DNA of 64,000 nt from Streptosporangium canum. Its GTDB lineage: Bacteria > Actinomycetota > Actinomycetes > Streptosporangiales > Streptosporangiaceae. Shown here one piece after another: positions 42,327 to 51,841 of the stretch. The translations under genes and the position numbers were made by a program. The stretch spans positions 1 to 64,000 of the forward strand of contig NZ_FOQY01000001.1 in assembly GCF_900113865.1 (NCBI RefSeq). Direction: 5' to 3'. The notes under the pieces are model-generated. The model was given only the letters and a program-made list of their open reading frames with translations, did no database searches and was not told where the DNA came from. The stretch's first letter is position 1, and the number at the start of each line of letters is the position of its first letter.

Positions 42327-43232
42327 TCACACCCGCAGGTAGCGGCGGAGCGTGATGAACGAGGCGAGCACACAGATGACCACACCGATGACCATTGTGA
42401 GAGTGATCACCGTGGCCACGGTCTCCCACGTGAGCGGGGTGTTGGCCAGGTACGCCTGCACCTTGTCGAAGAGGAACACCTTGCTGATGATCAGCAGCAG
42501 CGCGGCCACCACACCGCCGAGCAGGCCGGCGATGACCCCCTCCATCACGAACGGGAGCTGGATGTAGAGGTTGGAGGCGCCGACCAGCCGCATGATCCCG
42601 GTCTCGCGCCTGCGGTTGTAGGCGGACAGCCGGACCGTGTTGCCGATCAGCAGCGCGGCCGCGAAGACCAGGATGACCGCGATCACCAGGGCGGCCCAGC
42701 GGAGACTCTCCAGCAGCCCGAAGAAATTCTCCAGGATCGCCTTCTGGTTGACCACGTTGGAGACCCCGGCGGCGCCCTTGAGCGAGTCGATCACCGCGCC
42801 GTAGGTGTCGGGGTCCTTGAGCTTGACCCGGAACGACTCCGGCATGTCCCCGACCTGGATCGCGGAGAGCATCACGGTGTTGCCGGCGTTCTGCGCGCGG
42901 AAGTTCGCGTAGGCCTTGGCGGCGTCCTCGAACTCCACCCGCTCGACCTGCGGCATGCTCTCGATCTGCGTCTTGAGCGCGGCCTGCTCCTGCGCGTTCA
43001 CGCCGCCGCTGCCCTTGCACTGCGGGAAGGCGTCGTTCTTCTTGCACAGGAAGACCGAGACCTCGACCTTGTCCGACCAGTGGTCCTTCATGCCGGAGAT
43101 CTGAGAGTTGATCATCAGACCCACGCCCAGCAGCGCCATGCCGATGGCCACGGTCACGATGACCGCGATGGTCATCGTGAGGTTACGGCGGAGGCCAATC
43201 CAGACCTCGGAGAAGATGAAGTTTGCCCGCAT
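42327..43232 (-). CDS. ftsX: Cell division protein FtsX
   Basis: A 301-residue ABC-type permease without transport role. The N-terminus MRANFIFSEVWIGLRRNLTM leads into helix 1 (about 22-42), then a large extracytoplasmic loop (about 43-170) with a Cys pair (FLCKKNDAFPQCKG), then three helices; the end FITLRRYLRV is typical. With FtsE it controls peptidoglycan hydrolases (RipC-type in mycobacteria) during division. It starts 30 bases after the ftsE stop, in one operon. Confidence 0.95.
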   Translation of the reverse strand: MRANFIFSEVWIGLRRNLTMTIAVIVTVAIGMALLGVGLMINSQISGMKDHWSDKVEVSVFLCKKNDAFPQCKGSGGVNAQEQAALKTQIESMPQVERVEFEDAAKAYANFRAQNAGNTVMLSAIQVGDMPESFRVKLKDPDTYGAVIDSLKGAAGVSNVVNQKAILENFFGLLESLRWAALVIAVILVFAAALLIGNTVRLSAYNRRRETGIMRLVGASNLYIQLPFVMEGVIAGLLGGVVAALLLIISKVFLFDKVQAYLANTPLTWETVATVITLTMVIGVVICVLASFITLRRYLRV

Positions 43233-43262
43233 GCTCTTCCTGTCGCTCTTCTGGTCCTGGTC

Positions 43263-43952
43263 TCAGTACGCCTGGCCGTACACGCCACGCGACTGGTCAC
43301 GGACGATCTTTCCGTCCTCCAGTTCCACTACGCGCTTGCGCATGGAGTCGACGATGGCCGCGTCGTGCGTGGCCATGACGACCGTGGTACCGGTCCGGTT
43401 GATCCGGTCGAGCACCTTCATGATGCCGATGCTCGTCGCCGGGTCGATGTTTCCGGTCGGCTCGTCGGCAAGCAGGATCATAGGCCGGTTGACGAAGGCG
43501 CGGGCCATCGCGACCCGCTGCTGCTCGCCACCGGACAGCTCGTCGGGCATCCGGTGGGCCTTGCCCTCCAGGCCGACGAGCTCGACGACCTCGGGCACGA
43601 CCTTGCGGATGAACCGGCGCGGCTTGCCGATGACCTCCAGGGCGAACGCGACGTTCTCGTAGACGTTCTTGTTCGGCAGGAGCCGGAAGTCCTGGAAGAC
43701 GCAGCCGATCCGGCGGCGCAGGTGGGGGATCTTGAAGTTGGACAGTCGGGCGAGGTCCTTGCCGGCCACATGGATCGCTCCGGAGTTGGGGCGCTCCTCC
43801 TTCAGGACCAGGCGTAGAAAGGTCGACTTCCCGGACCCCGAAGGGCCGACGAGGAACACGAACTCGCCCTTGTCGACATCGACGCTGACGTGGTCCAACG
43901 CGGGCCGGTTCTGGTTCGCGTAGACCTTGGTGACATTATCAAAATGGATCAC
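43263..43952 (-). CDS. ftsE: Cell division ATP-binding protein FtsE
   Basis: A 229-residue ABC ATPase of normal length: Walker [10 protein letters not shown] (36-44), Q-loop in CVFQDFRLL, signature [14 protein letters not shown], Walker [13 protein letters not shown] and the H-loop MATHD. It drives conformational change in FtsX. It heads the ftsE-ftsX-smpB unit, with the small gene at 44188 on the opposite strand separating it from prfB. Confidence 0.96.
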   Translation of the reverse strand: MIHFDNVTKVYANQNRPALDHVSVDVDKGEFVFLVGPSGSGKSTFLRLVLKEERPNSGAIHVAGKDLARLSNFKIPHLRRRIGCVFQDFRLLPNKNVYENVAFALEVIGKPRRFIRKVVPEVVELVGLEGKAHRMPDELSGGEQQRVAMARAFVNRPMILLADEPTGNIDPATSIGIMKVLDRINRTGTTVVMATHDAAIVDSMRKRVVELEDGKIVRDQSRGVYGQAY

Positions 43953-44153
43953 GGGCGCATCACGGCATGCCAGTCTAGGGGTTAGGACGGTCGCGGGAGT
44001 GGCAGAGGTCCACTTCCGCCTCTCGCCGGCCGGGGGGCGCCGGTCTTTACTCTTGATCGACGTTCCGGTTGGCCGGAGCCCAGTCTAGGGGGAAGACTGG
44101 CATGGAAAGTCCATAACGGAAACAAAACGATTCGGCGCCCGGTAACGACCACA

Positions 44154-44159
44154 TAAAGT
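44154..44159 (+). promoter_or_regulatory. Candidate -10 box of the small zinc-ribbon gene
   Basis: TAAAGT lies 28 bases before the ATG at 44188 and is followed by GAGAGGGAGGA as ribosome binding site. The -35 region (TTCGGC at 17-base spacing) is weak. Confidence 0.3.
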
Positions 44160-44187
44160 AGTTCTTACCTCGGAGAGGGAGGACATC

Positions 44188-44379
44188 ATGAGCTGTGAGG
44201 ACCTGGTCTGCGCGGGGTGCGCCCACCCTGTGGCGGAGGGCCGCTGCCCGCTGTGCCGCGCCAACCGCGAGCGGATGCACCATCACGGACTGGGCGGGAT
44301 GACCCCCGCGCTCGTCTCCCTGGCGCTGATCGCGCTGTTCTTCCTCACCCTCGCCCTCAAGCACCTCTCGGGCGCCTGA
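44188..44379 (+). CDS. Small zinc-ribbon-like single-span membrane protein
   Basis: A 63-residue protein with a strong ribosome binding site. Cysteines at 3, 8, 11, 20 and 23 include the CAGC and CPLC pairs of a short zinc ribbon; HHHGLGG follows, then one helix (about 38-58, TPALVSLALIALFFLTLALK). It is the only plus-strand gene in the prfB-ftsE-ftsX-smpB block. No family recognised; a membrane-tethered metal-binding or regulatory peptide is possible. Confidence 0.72.
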   Translation: MSCEDLVCAGCAHPVAEGRCPLCRANRERMHHHGLGGMTPALVSLALIALFFLTLALKHLSGA

Positions 44380-44443
44380 GGCGTCTCACGGGCCTCTGAG
44401 AGGCTTCCGGAGCGCCTCGCGACCCCCGGACCCCGCTCTCATC

Positions 44444-44465
44444 AGCCGGCCCTCAGGGGCCGGCT
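44444..44465 (-). terminator. Terminator overlapping the prfB stop codon
   Basis: AGCCGGCCC (44444-44452) and GGGCCGGCT (44457-44465) form a perfect 9-bp stem with a four-base loop. It includes two bases of the prfB stop codon and faces the 3' end of the small plus-strand gene, so it can serve both. Confidence 0.5.
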
Positions 44466-45582
44466 ACTGGTCGACGCCCGACTCCTGGCGGCGGGTCCAC
44501 CGGATCTCGGCCTCGATGAACTCGTCGAGGTCGCCGTCGAGCACCGAGCTCGGGTTGCCCGCCTCGGTGCCGGTCCGCAGGTCCTTGACGATCTGGTACG
44601 GATGCAGCACGTAGTTGCGGATCTGGGTGCCCCACGAGGTGGTGGCCTCGCCCCGGATCTCGTTCAGCGCCGCGGCCTCCTCCTGCCGCTTGCGCTCCAG
44701 CAGCTTGGACTGCAGGACCGCCATCGCGGTCGCCTTGTTCTGGAGCTGGGAGCGCTCGTTCTGGCAGGAGACCACGATGCCGGTGGGCAGGTGGGTCAGG
44801 CGGACGGCGGAGTCGGTGGTGTTGACACCCTGGCCGCCGGGGCCGGAGGAGCGGTAGACGTCGACGCGCAGGTCGTCCTCGTTGATGTCGATGTGGTCGG
44901 TCGTCTCGACGACCGGCACCACGTCGACGCCCGCGAAGGAGGTCTGGCGGCGGCCCTGGTTGTCGAACGGGCTGATGCGGACCAGCCGGTGCGTGCCGTG
45001 CTCGCCGCGGAGCGTGCCGTAGGCGTACGGCGCCTTCACGGTGAAGGTCGTCGACTTGATCCCGGCCTCCTCGGCGTAGGAGGTCTCGTAGACCTCCGTC
45101 GGGTAGCCCTTGCGCTCGGCCCAGCGCAGATACATCCGCTGGAGCATCTGGGCCCAGTCGGCGGCGTCCACGCCACCGGCCTGGGACTGGATCGTGACGA
45201 CCGCCTCACGCGCGTCGTACTCGCCCGAGAGCAGGGTGCGGACCTCGAGGGCGCCGATGTCGCTCCTCAGGGAGTCCAGCTCGCGGTCGGCCTCCTCGCG
45301 GGTCTCCTCGTCGTCCTCGGCGGCGGCGAGCTCGTACAGGACGGCCAGGTCCTCCAGGCGCTGCCCCAGGGACTCGACCCTGTTGACCTCGCCCTGCAGG
45401 TAGGAGAGCTTGCTGGTGACCTTCTGGGCGCGCTCCTGGTCGTTCCACAGGTCGGGCGCGGCGGCCTGCTCCCCGAGCTCCTCGAGCTGCTTGCGTATCG
45501 CGTCGAGGTCGAGCACGTCCTGAATGCTGTTCAGTGTGCCGGTAAGCTCGGTGATCTCTTCTGCCGGATCGATGAGTGCCAC
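44464..45582 (-). CDS. prfB: Peptide chain release factor 2
   Basis: A 372-residue class I release factor. SPF (204-206) identifies RF2, which reads UGA and UAA; GGQ (249-251, in [10 protein letters not shown]) catalyses peptide release. The frame is continuous at codons 20-40, so the programmed +1 frameshift used by many bacteria to control RF2 is absent, as is usual in high-GC actinobacteria. It lies upstream of ftsE in the conserved order, separated by the opposite-strand small gene. Confidence 0.97.
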   Translation of the reverse strand: MALIDPAEEITELTGTLNSIQDVLDLDAIRKQLEELGEQAAAPDLWNDQERAQKVTSKLSYLQGEVNRVESLGQRLEDLAVLYELAAAEDDEETREEADRELDSLRSDIGALEVRTLLSGEYDAREAVVTIQSQAGGVDAADWAQMLQRMYLRWAERKGYPTEVYETSYAEEAGIKSTTFTVKAPYAYGTLRGEHGTHRLVRISPFDNQGRRQTSFAGVDVVPVVETTDHIDINEDDLRVDVYRSSGPGGQGVNTTDSAVRLTHLPTGIVVSCQNERSQLQNKATAMAVLQSKLLERKRQEEAAALNEIRGEATTSWGTQIRNYVLHPYQIVKDLRTGTEAGNPSSVLDGDLDEFIEAEIRWTRRQESGVDQ

Positions 45583-45679
45583 GTCTGTAAAGGGTACGCG
45601 ACCGCCGAACCCCGTTGTGTACGGCTCGCGCCCCCGCCATGGCTAGCATGGGGCCGCGAGGGACCATCGGGAGGCGGAC

Positions 45680-46723
45680 GTGCGGGAACGTGGGCGACGG
45701 GGTCTGCTCGTGCTCGCCCTCGCCCTGGTGACCGCGACCGCCGCGTGCTCGGGCTCCGGCGGCACCTCCGCGGGGCAGGGCCGTCCGGCGACCGGCTCCC
45801 CCCTCACCCCCGCCGCCCTGCCCGCGCCCCGGGTCACGCTCGCGGAGGCGGGCAAGGAGCTGGCGGGCCTCCTGAGCGCGCAGGAGGTGCTGAGCCGCGC
45901 CACGCCGCGCCAGGACGCCGACGACAGGAACCTGCTGGAGCAGACCGACGACGGGCAGGAGGCCCTCGCCCAGGTCGCCCTCAACGGCCCGGCGGGCGCC
46001 TCTCCCCCTCACTACACCTGGGGCAGGCCGCAGCTGCTGGTCCCGCGGGTGCAGCGGACTCCTTTCTGGTTCGCCGCAGTCGTGAACCGCACGGATTCGG
46101 CGGGCGAGGTGCGCCCCGCCGTACTGACGCTGATCAAATACGGCGGGGAGCGGTGGACCCTCAGCTCCGCCTCGCTGCTGGAGCCCGGCGCGCGGATACC
46201 GGAGATCGCCAAGGACGCGGAGGGCTACGCCACCGCGCTGGACTACGAGGACACGAGCGTCGAGATCAGCCCCCGGCTCATGGCCCCGCTGCACGCGACC
46301 TCCGCCGAGGAGGGCACCGAGGGGTTCACCGCCGGGCTGATCGAGGCGGGGCCGCACACCACCGGCTACGCCGACGAGATCGCGGCCAACCGGCTGGACT
46401 ACAAGAAGGAAGACTGCCTGGGCTACGACTCGATCTTCGCCGCGAGCAACTATCCGGTGTACGCGCTGCGCACCGCCGGCGGCGGCGCCCTGGTCACCTA
46501 CTCGCTGGTCAGGACCACCACCGTGACCTCCAAGGTAGAGCCCTGCGCGGAGATCGTGGTGCCGCCGGACGCCAAGCATCTGGTCAAGGAGCGCCGCGCC
46601 TCCAAGGAGCTGCGCACCGTGGAGCTGCAGCAGTACGTGAGCACCGTCCCGGCCAAGAACAGCCGCAGGCCGGCGAAGATCATCGGTTATCTGGGCGGCA
46701 TCACCAAGGTCTTCGTCTCCTGA
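45680..46723 (+). CDS. Lipoprotein of unknown function
   Basis: A 347-residue protein with an N-terminal signal RGLLVLALALVTATAAC in which Cys23 follows TAA, a plausible though imperfect lipobox. A Gly/Ser/Pro-rich linker precedes a globular domain from about residue 50 containing PFWFAAVVNRTD and IKYGGERWTLSSASLL. There are two further cysteines (in KEDCLGYD and EPCAEIV) that could form a disulfide. GGGAGG five bases before GTG 45680 fixes the start. Divergent from prfB across a 97-base spacer. No family recognised; secreted substrate-binding or wall-associated role is possible. Confidence 0.75.
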   Translation: MRERGRRGLLVLALALVTATAACSGSGGTSAGQGRPATGSPLTPAALPAPRVTLAEAGKELAGLLSAQEVLSRATPRQDADDRNLLEQTDDGQEALAQVALNGPAGASPPHYTWGRPQLLVPRVQRTPFWFAAVVNRTDSAGEVRPAVLTLIKYGGERWTLSSASLLEPGARIPEIAKDAEGYATALDYEDTSVEISPRLMAPLHATSAEEGTEGFTAGLIEAGPHTTGYADEIAANRLDYKKEDCLGYDSIFAASNYPVYALRTAGGGALVTYSLVRTTTVTSKVEPCAEIVVPPDAKHLVKERRASKELRTVELQQYVSTVPAKNSRRPAKIIGYLGGITKVFVS

Positions 46724-46747
46724 GCCCCCCGTCGGCGGGCCCATCGG

Positions 46748-46850
46748 GGAGACCCGGCCCGCCGAGGCTCCGGCCCCTCGGAGACGCGGCCCTTCGAGGC
46801 TCCGGCCCCTCGGAGACCCGGCCCCTCTGAGACGCGGCCCCTCGGAGACC
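46748..46850. repeat. Imperfect tandem repeats of about 16 bp
   Basis: Variants of CGGCCCCTCGGAGAC(C/G) follow each other about six times downstream of the lipoprotein gene, within the 237-base space before the glutamate dehydrogenase 3' end. The units have diverged by one to three bases. No coding frame or hairpin explains them. Confidence 0.6.
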
Positions 46851-46920
46851 GGCATCCGCGGCTCCCCGGAGACCCCGGCCCCTGACGACTCCCGGGGAAC
46901 GCCCCCTGACCACGCCAGGA

Positions 46921-46949
46921 GACCCGGCCCCCGGATCGGGGGCCGGGTC
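46921..46949. terminator. Perfect 13-bp hairpin after the glutamate dehydrogenase gene
   Basis: GACCCGGCCCCCG (46921-46933), loop GAT, CGGGGGCCGGGTC (46937-46949). It sits 11 bases beyond the stop at 46961 on the minus strand and between convergent genes, so it is most likely a terminator that works both ways. Confidence 0.75.
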
Positions 46950-46960
46950 ACGGCGGGCGG

Positions 46961-49900
46961 TCAGACCTCGCTGTGCGGCAGGTTGGTGGCGGCCACCAGC
47001 GTGCGGATCGCGCGCAGCGCCACCGACAGTGTGGCGAGGTCGAAGTTGTCGCTCTCCCAGATCTCCGACAAGGTCTGCCGGGCCCGCGCCATCGCCGCCG
47101 AGTTGACCTCGGTCCAGCGCGCCAGGCGCTCCTCCGGCGTCAGCCCGGACTCGCTGTGCGCCAGGACGCCACGGGTGAGCGTGGCGTGCGCGGCGTAGAG
47201 GTCGTCGCGGAGCGCGGCCCGTGCCATGGAGTTCCACCGGTTGTCCCTGGGCAGCGCGATGACGCGCTCGCGCAGCCCGGAGAGCTGGAGCCGGTCGGCC
47301 AGGTCGAAGTAGACCTCGGCCACCTCGTTCACCGGCCGGCCGGTGTGCACGGCCGCCTCCACCAGGTCGAACGTGGAGTAGGCCGGGACCATCGCGGCGA
47401 CCCGCTCGGCCAGCTCCGGGGGCACGCCCCGGGCGACGAAACTGTCGCGCCGATCCTCGAACGCCGCCAGGTCGGAGCCGGTCAGCAGCTTGGGCAGGTG
47501 CGCCAGCAGCCCGTTCATGCCCTTGGCGAAGAAGTTCACCGTGGAGGCCAGGTCCAGCGGCGCGCGGCGGTTGCCGAGCAGCCACCGGGTGCCGCGCTCG
47601 GCCAGCTTGCGCGCCTCAAGCTCCATGGCGATCTGAGTTGAGGTGTCCACCTTGTTGTCCAGCTCCTCGATCTGCCGCCAGAAGCTGGGCAGGTCGAAGA
47701 CCTCGCGGGTGACGAGGTAGGCGCGGGCGATGTCGGGGGTGGACGCGCCGCTCTCCTCGCCGAGACGGAACATGAAGGTGGTCCCGCTGGAGTTGACCAG
47801 GTCGTTCACCACGCCGGTGGTGATGATCTCCCGGCGGAGCGGGTGGGCGTCCATGTAGTGGCGGAAGCGCTCGCGCAGCGCCGTCGGGAAGTAGGACACC
47901 AGCCAGGAGGCCAGGTAGGGGTCGTCGGGCAGGTCGGAGCCGAGGATCTCGGCGTCCACCACCAGCTTGGTGTAGGCCAGCAGCACCGAGAACTCCGGCG
48001 CGGTCAGCCCGAGTCCGGCCTGGCGCCGCTCGGCGAGCGTCTTGTCCGACGGCAGGTACTCCAGCTCGCGGTTGACCAGCCCGGCCCGCTCCAGCTTGCG
48101 GAGCTGGCGGGAGTGGATGTGCAGCATCTCCGGCGCCTGCGCGCGGGCGGCGGCCAGCACCACGTTCTGGTCGTAGTTGTCCCGCAGGACCAGGCCGGCG
48201 ACCTCGTCGGTCATGTCGAGGAAGAGCTGGTTGCGCTGCTTGTCGGTGAGTTCGCCCTCACGGACCGCCCGGTCCAGCAGGACCTTGATGTTCACCTCGT
48301 GGTCGGAGGTGTCCACGCCCGCGGAGTTGTCGATGAAGTCGGTGTTGACGAGCCCGCCGTTGAGTGCGAACTCGATCCGGGCGAGCTGGGTGAAGCCCAG
48401 GTTGCCGCCCTCGCCGATCACCTTGCAGCGCAGTTCGGAGGCGTTGACCCGCAGGCCGTCGTTGGCCTTGTCGCCGACGTCGGCGTGCGACTCGCCCGAC
48501 GCCTTGGCGTAGGTGCCGATGCCGCCGTTCCACAGCAGGTCCACCGGGGCCCGCAGGATGGCGCTGATCAGGTCGTTGGGGGCCAGCGAGGTCACCCCGT
48601 CGGCGATGCCGAGCGCGGTGCGCATCTGCGGGGAGAGCGGGACGGACTTGGCCGTGCGCGGCCAGACGCCGCCGCCGTGCGCGATGAGCGAGGTGTCGTA
48701 GTCGGCCCACGAGCTGCGCGGCAGCGCGAACAACCGGGCCCGCTCGGCGTAGCTGCGCGCGGCGTCCGGGTCGGGGTCGACGAAGATGTGCCGGTGGTCG
48801 AAGGCGGCGACCAGCCGGATGTGCTGGGAGAGCAGCATGCCGTTGCCGAACACGTCGCCGGACATGTCGCCGACGCCGGCCACGGTGAAGTCGGTGGTCT
48901 GGATGTCGACGCCGGCCGTGCGGAAGTGGTATTTGACCGACTCCCAGGCGCCGCGCGCGGTGATGCCCATGGCCTTGTGGTCGTAGCCGATCGAGCCGCC
49001 GGAGGCGAAGGCGTCTCCCAGCCAGAAGCCGTACTCCTTGGCCACCGCGTTGGCGATGTCGGAGAACGTCGCGGTGCCCTTGTCGGCGGCGACCACCAGG
49101 TAGGTGTCGTCCTCGTCGTGCCTGACCACGTCGGCGGGCGGGACCACCTGGCCGTCGACGAGGTTGTCGGTGATGTCCAGCAGGCCGGAGATGAACATCC
49201 GGTAGCAGGCGACGCCCTCGGCCAGCACATCCTCCCGGGCGCCCGACTTCGGCGGGTTCTTCACCACGAAGCCGCCCTTGGAGCCGGTGGGGACGATGAC
49301 GGTGTTCTTCACCATCTGCGCCTTCACCAGGCCGAGGACCTCGGTGCGGAAGTCCTCCATCCGGTCCGACCAGCGCAGGCCGCCTCGCGCCACCTTGCCG
49401 AAGCGCAGGTGCACGCCCTCGACCCGGGGCGAGTAGACGAAGACCTCGAACTTCGGCCGGGGCAGCGGCAGCACGCTGATCGACGGCGAGTCGAACTTCA
49501 GGCTGATGTACGGCTTGCGCTCGCCGTCCACGGTCTGGAAGTAGTTCGTCCGCAGCGTGGCGTTGATCATCTCCAGGTAGGCCCGCAGGATGCGGTCCTC
49601 GTCCAGGGAGGCCACGTCGTCCAGGGCGCCGAGGATCTCCTCGTTCAGCGCCTCGCCCAGGTCCGACCGGACCTCCTCCGAGCGCCGGGGGTCGAGCCTG
49701 GCCTCGAACAGCCGCACCAGCAGCCGCGCGAGCCGTACGTTGCCGAGCAGCACCCGCTCGATGTAGTCCTGGCTGAACGTGGTCCCGGCCTGGCGCAGAT
49801 ATTTGGCGTAGATCCGCAGGGTCTCGGCCTGCTCCCAGGTCAGCCCGGCGGCCAGGACGAGCGCGTTGAAGCCGTCGCTCTCCACCCGGCCCCGCCACAG

Positions 49901-51841
49901 CGCGCCGAACGCGTCCTGGAACAGCCGCTTGAACTCGTCCCTGTCCACCTCCGACGAGGGGGTGTAGCGCAGGCCGAAGTCGTAGATCCAGGCGTCCTTG
50001 GTCTGCGCGTCGCCGTCACGGTTGATCTCGTACGGCCGCTCGTCGACCACCTCGACGCCCATCCGCTGGAGCAGCGGCAGCACGTGCGACAGGGAGATGG
50101 AGGCGCCGATCCGGTAGAGCTTGAACCGGCGCTCGCCCTCGGCGGCGTCGTAGGGCTCGTAGAGGTTCATCCCGATCTCGTCGGAGGAGTCGGCGGCGAG
50201 CGCCTCCAGGCGGCGCAGGTCGGCGACCGCCATCCGGGCGGGGAAGTCGGCCTTGTAGCCCTCGGGGAACGCCGAGGCGTAGCGGCGGACCAGGCCGGGC
50301 GTCTCCTCCTCCGAGCTCAGCTCGGCGATGGCGGTGGCCAGGTCGTCGTCCCAGGAGCGGGTGGCGGCGGCCAGTTTGGCCTCCAGCTCCTCCACGTCGA
50401 CCGCCTCGGCGTTCAGCGGCCTGCCCCGCTCGCCGCGCACGACCACGTGCAGCCGGGCGAGGGCCGACTCGCCGATCATCGCGCTGTAGTCGAAGGAGGT
50501 GCCGCCGACCGCCTTGAGCAGGATCTCCTGCATCTTGACGCGGATCTTCGTGGTGTAGCGGTCACGCGGGAGGTAGATCAGGCAGGAGATGTAGCGGCCG
50601 TAGTCGTCCGGGCGGAGGAAGACCTTGACCTGCTTGCGCTCGCGGAGCCTGAGCACGCCGAGCGCGATCGGCAGGAGCTGTTCCACCGGGGTCTGGAAGA
50701 GCTCGTCGCGGGGGAAGGTCTCCAGGATCTCGATGAGGTCCTTGCCGTCGTGGCTGTCGGGGGCGAACCCGGCCAGGTCGAGGACCTCGGCCAGCTTGCG
50801 CCGGAGCACCGGGATGCGGGAGATCGACTCGCTGTAGGCCACGTGGGTGAACAGGCCCAGGAAGCGCCGCTCGCCGATGACCTCACCGGAGGCGTCGAAG
50901 AGCTTCACGCCCACATAGTCGAGGTAGGCGGGGCGGTGGACGGTGGCGCGGGTGTTGGCCTTGGTGATGATCAGCATCTGCTGCTTCTCCCGGGCCTTGG
51001 CCCGCAGCTCCGGGGAGAGGGCGGCGAAGCTGTCGGAGCCCGCCTTGTCGTGGCGGAGGATGCCCAGCCCGGTCCCGGCCACCGGGCGCAGCGTGTCGCC
51101 CTCCGGGGTCTCCTCCAGGCGGTATTCGCGGTAGCCGAGGAAGGTGAAGTGCCCGTCGGCCAGCCAGCGCATCAGCTCCAGGCTGTCCTCGACCCCCGCC
51201 AGGTCCAGCGGCGGCGGGTTGACCGACACGTCCTCGGCGGTCTGCACGGCGAGGGCCCGCATCTTGACGAAGTCCTCGACGGCGTAGCGCACGTCCTCCA
51301 GGACGCGCTGCAGGTCGGTTTCGAGCTCCTTGAGCGCGGCCGGGTCGGCCTGCCTGTCGATCTCGAAGTGCATCCAGGACTCGACGAGCGTCTGCCCGGT
51401 GACGTCGTCCTGCTCCGGGCCGAGCAGTTTGCCGGTCATGTCTCTGCGCACCCGCATCTGCGGGTGGATGACGAGCTGGGTGCCGATCTGGTGCCGGTCG
51501 AGCTCCATCGTCACCGAGTCGACGAGGAAGGGCATGTCGTCGGTGACCACCTCGACGACCGAGCAGCCGGGGTCCCAGCCGTGCTCCTCCAGGCTCGGGG
51601 TGTAGGCCCGCACCATGGCGCGGCCCTGGGGGCGCTTCTCCGCGAGCTGCCGCTGGGCCATCGCCGGGCCGTACACGTCGACCGGGTTGCGGCTCAGCAG
51701 GTCTTCTGTCGCGACATGCCGGTAGTAGAGCCTGAGGTAGGCGAGCGCCTCCTCGGCACCCACGTGGTCGCTGCCCGGTGTGTGCGCGCACATTTCGGCG
51801 GCACTCCTCAGCAGCTCGTCCTTGGCCTCGTCGAGCGGCAT
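46961..51841 (-). CDS. gdh: NAD-specific glutamate dehydrogenase, large (180-kDa) class
   Basis: A 1626-residue enzyme of the 180-kDa NAD-GDH class, found in actinobacteria and proteobacteria. A regulatory N-terminal half of about 700 residues (ACT-like, with FLVDSVTMELDR and FLGYREYRL) precedes the catalytic core, where GGLRWSDRMEDFRTEVLGLV then KNTVIVPTGSKGGFVVK binds glutamate. The NAD-binding part has VIGEGGNLGFTQLARIE and NSAGVDTSDHEVNIK, followed by a helical C-terminal third. It deaminates glutamate to 2-oxoglutarate. Start set at ATG 51841 because AAGGAG lies nine bases upstream; an in-frame ATG at 51877 has none. Mycobacterial relatives are controlled by GarA through phosphorylation; no GarA gene is visible here. 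Confidence 0.95.
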   Translation of the reverse strand: MPLDEAKDELLRSAAEMCAHTPGSDHVGAEEALAYLRLYYRHVATEDLLSRNPVDVYGPAMAQRQLAEKRPQGRAMVRAYTPSLEEHGWDPGCSVVEVVTDDMPFLVDSVTMELDRHQIGTQLVIHPQMRVRRDMTGKLLGPEQDDVTGQTLVESWMHFEIDRQADPAALKELETDLQRVLEDVRYAVEDFVKMRALAVQTAEDVSVNPPPLDLAGVEDSLELMRWLADGHFTFLGYREYRLEETPEGDTLRPVAGTGLGILRHDKAGSDSFAALSPELRAKAREKQQMLIITKANTRATVHRPAYLDYVGVKLFDASGEVIGERRFLGLFTHVAYSESISRIPVLRRKLAEVLDLAGFAPDSHDGKDLIEILETFPRDELFQTPVEQLLPIALGVLRLRERKQVKVFLRPDDYGRYISCLIYLPRDRYTTKIRVKMQEILLKAVGGTSFDYSAMIGESALARLHVVVRGERGRPLNAEAVDVEELEAKLAAATRSWDDDLATAIAELSSEEETPGLVRRYASAFPEGYKADFPARMAVADLRRLEALAADSSDEIGMNLYEPYDAAEGERRFKLYRIGASISLSHVLPLLQRMGVEVVDERPYEINRDGDAQTKDAWIYDFGLRYTPSSEVDRDEFKRLFQDAFGALWRGRVESDGFNALVLAAGLTWEQAETLRIYAKYLRQAGTTFSQDYIERVLLGNVRLARLLVRLFEARLDPRRSEEVRSDLGEALNEEILGALDDVASLDEDRILRAYLEMINATLRTNYFQTVDGERKPYISLKFDSPSISVLPLPRPKFEVFVYSPRVEGVHLRFGKVARGGLRWSDRMEDFRTEVLGLVKAQMVKNTVIVPTGSKGGFVVKNPPKSGAREDVLAEGVACYRMFISGLLDITDNLVDGQVVPPADVVRHDEDDTYLVVAADKGTATFSDIANAVAKEYGFWLGDAFASGGSIGYDHKAMGITARGAWESVKYHFRTAGVDIQTTDFTVAGVGDMSGDVFGNGMLLSQHIRLVAAFDHRHIFVDPDPDAARSYAERARLFALPRSSWADYDTSLIAHGGGVWPRTAKSVPLSPQMRTALGIADGVTSLAPNDLISAILRAPVDLLWNGGIGTYAKASGESHADVGDKANDGLRVNASELRCKVIGEGGNLGFTQLARIEFALNGGLVNTDFIDNSAGVDTSDHEVNIKVLLDRAVREGELTDKQRNQLFLDMTDEVAGLVLRDNYDQNVVLAAARAQAPEMLHIHSRQLRKLERAGLVNRELEYLPSDKTLAERRQAGLGLTAPEFSVLLAYTKLVVDAEILGSDLPDDPYLASWLVSYFPTALRERFRHYMDAHPLRREIITTGVVNDLVNSSGTTFMFRLGEESGASTPDIARAYLVTREVFDLPSFWRQIEELDNKVDTSTQIAMELEARKLAERGTRWLLGNRRAPLDLASTVNFFAKGMNGLLAHLPKLLTGSDLAAFEDRRDSFVARGVPPELAERVAAMVPAYSTFDLVEAAVHTGRPVNEVAEVYFDLADRLQLSGLRERVIALPRDNRWNSMARAALRDDLYAAHATLTRGVLAHSESGLTPEERLARWTEVNSAAMARARQTLSEIWESDNFDLATLSVALRAIRTLVAATNLPHSEV

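Noticed and set aside
45480-45582. Programmed frameshift in prfB
   Set aside because: The frame is continuous through the region where other bacteria have an in-frame UGA; no slippery CUU-UGA is present.
46748-46850. Possible CRISPR array
   Set aside because: Units are about 16 bases, directly adjacent and imperfect, without unique spacers or cas genes.
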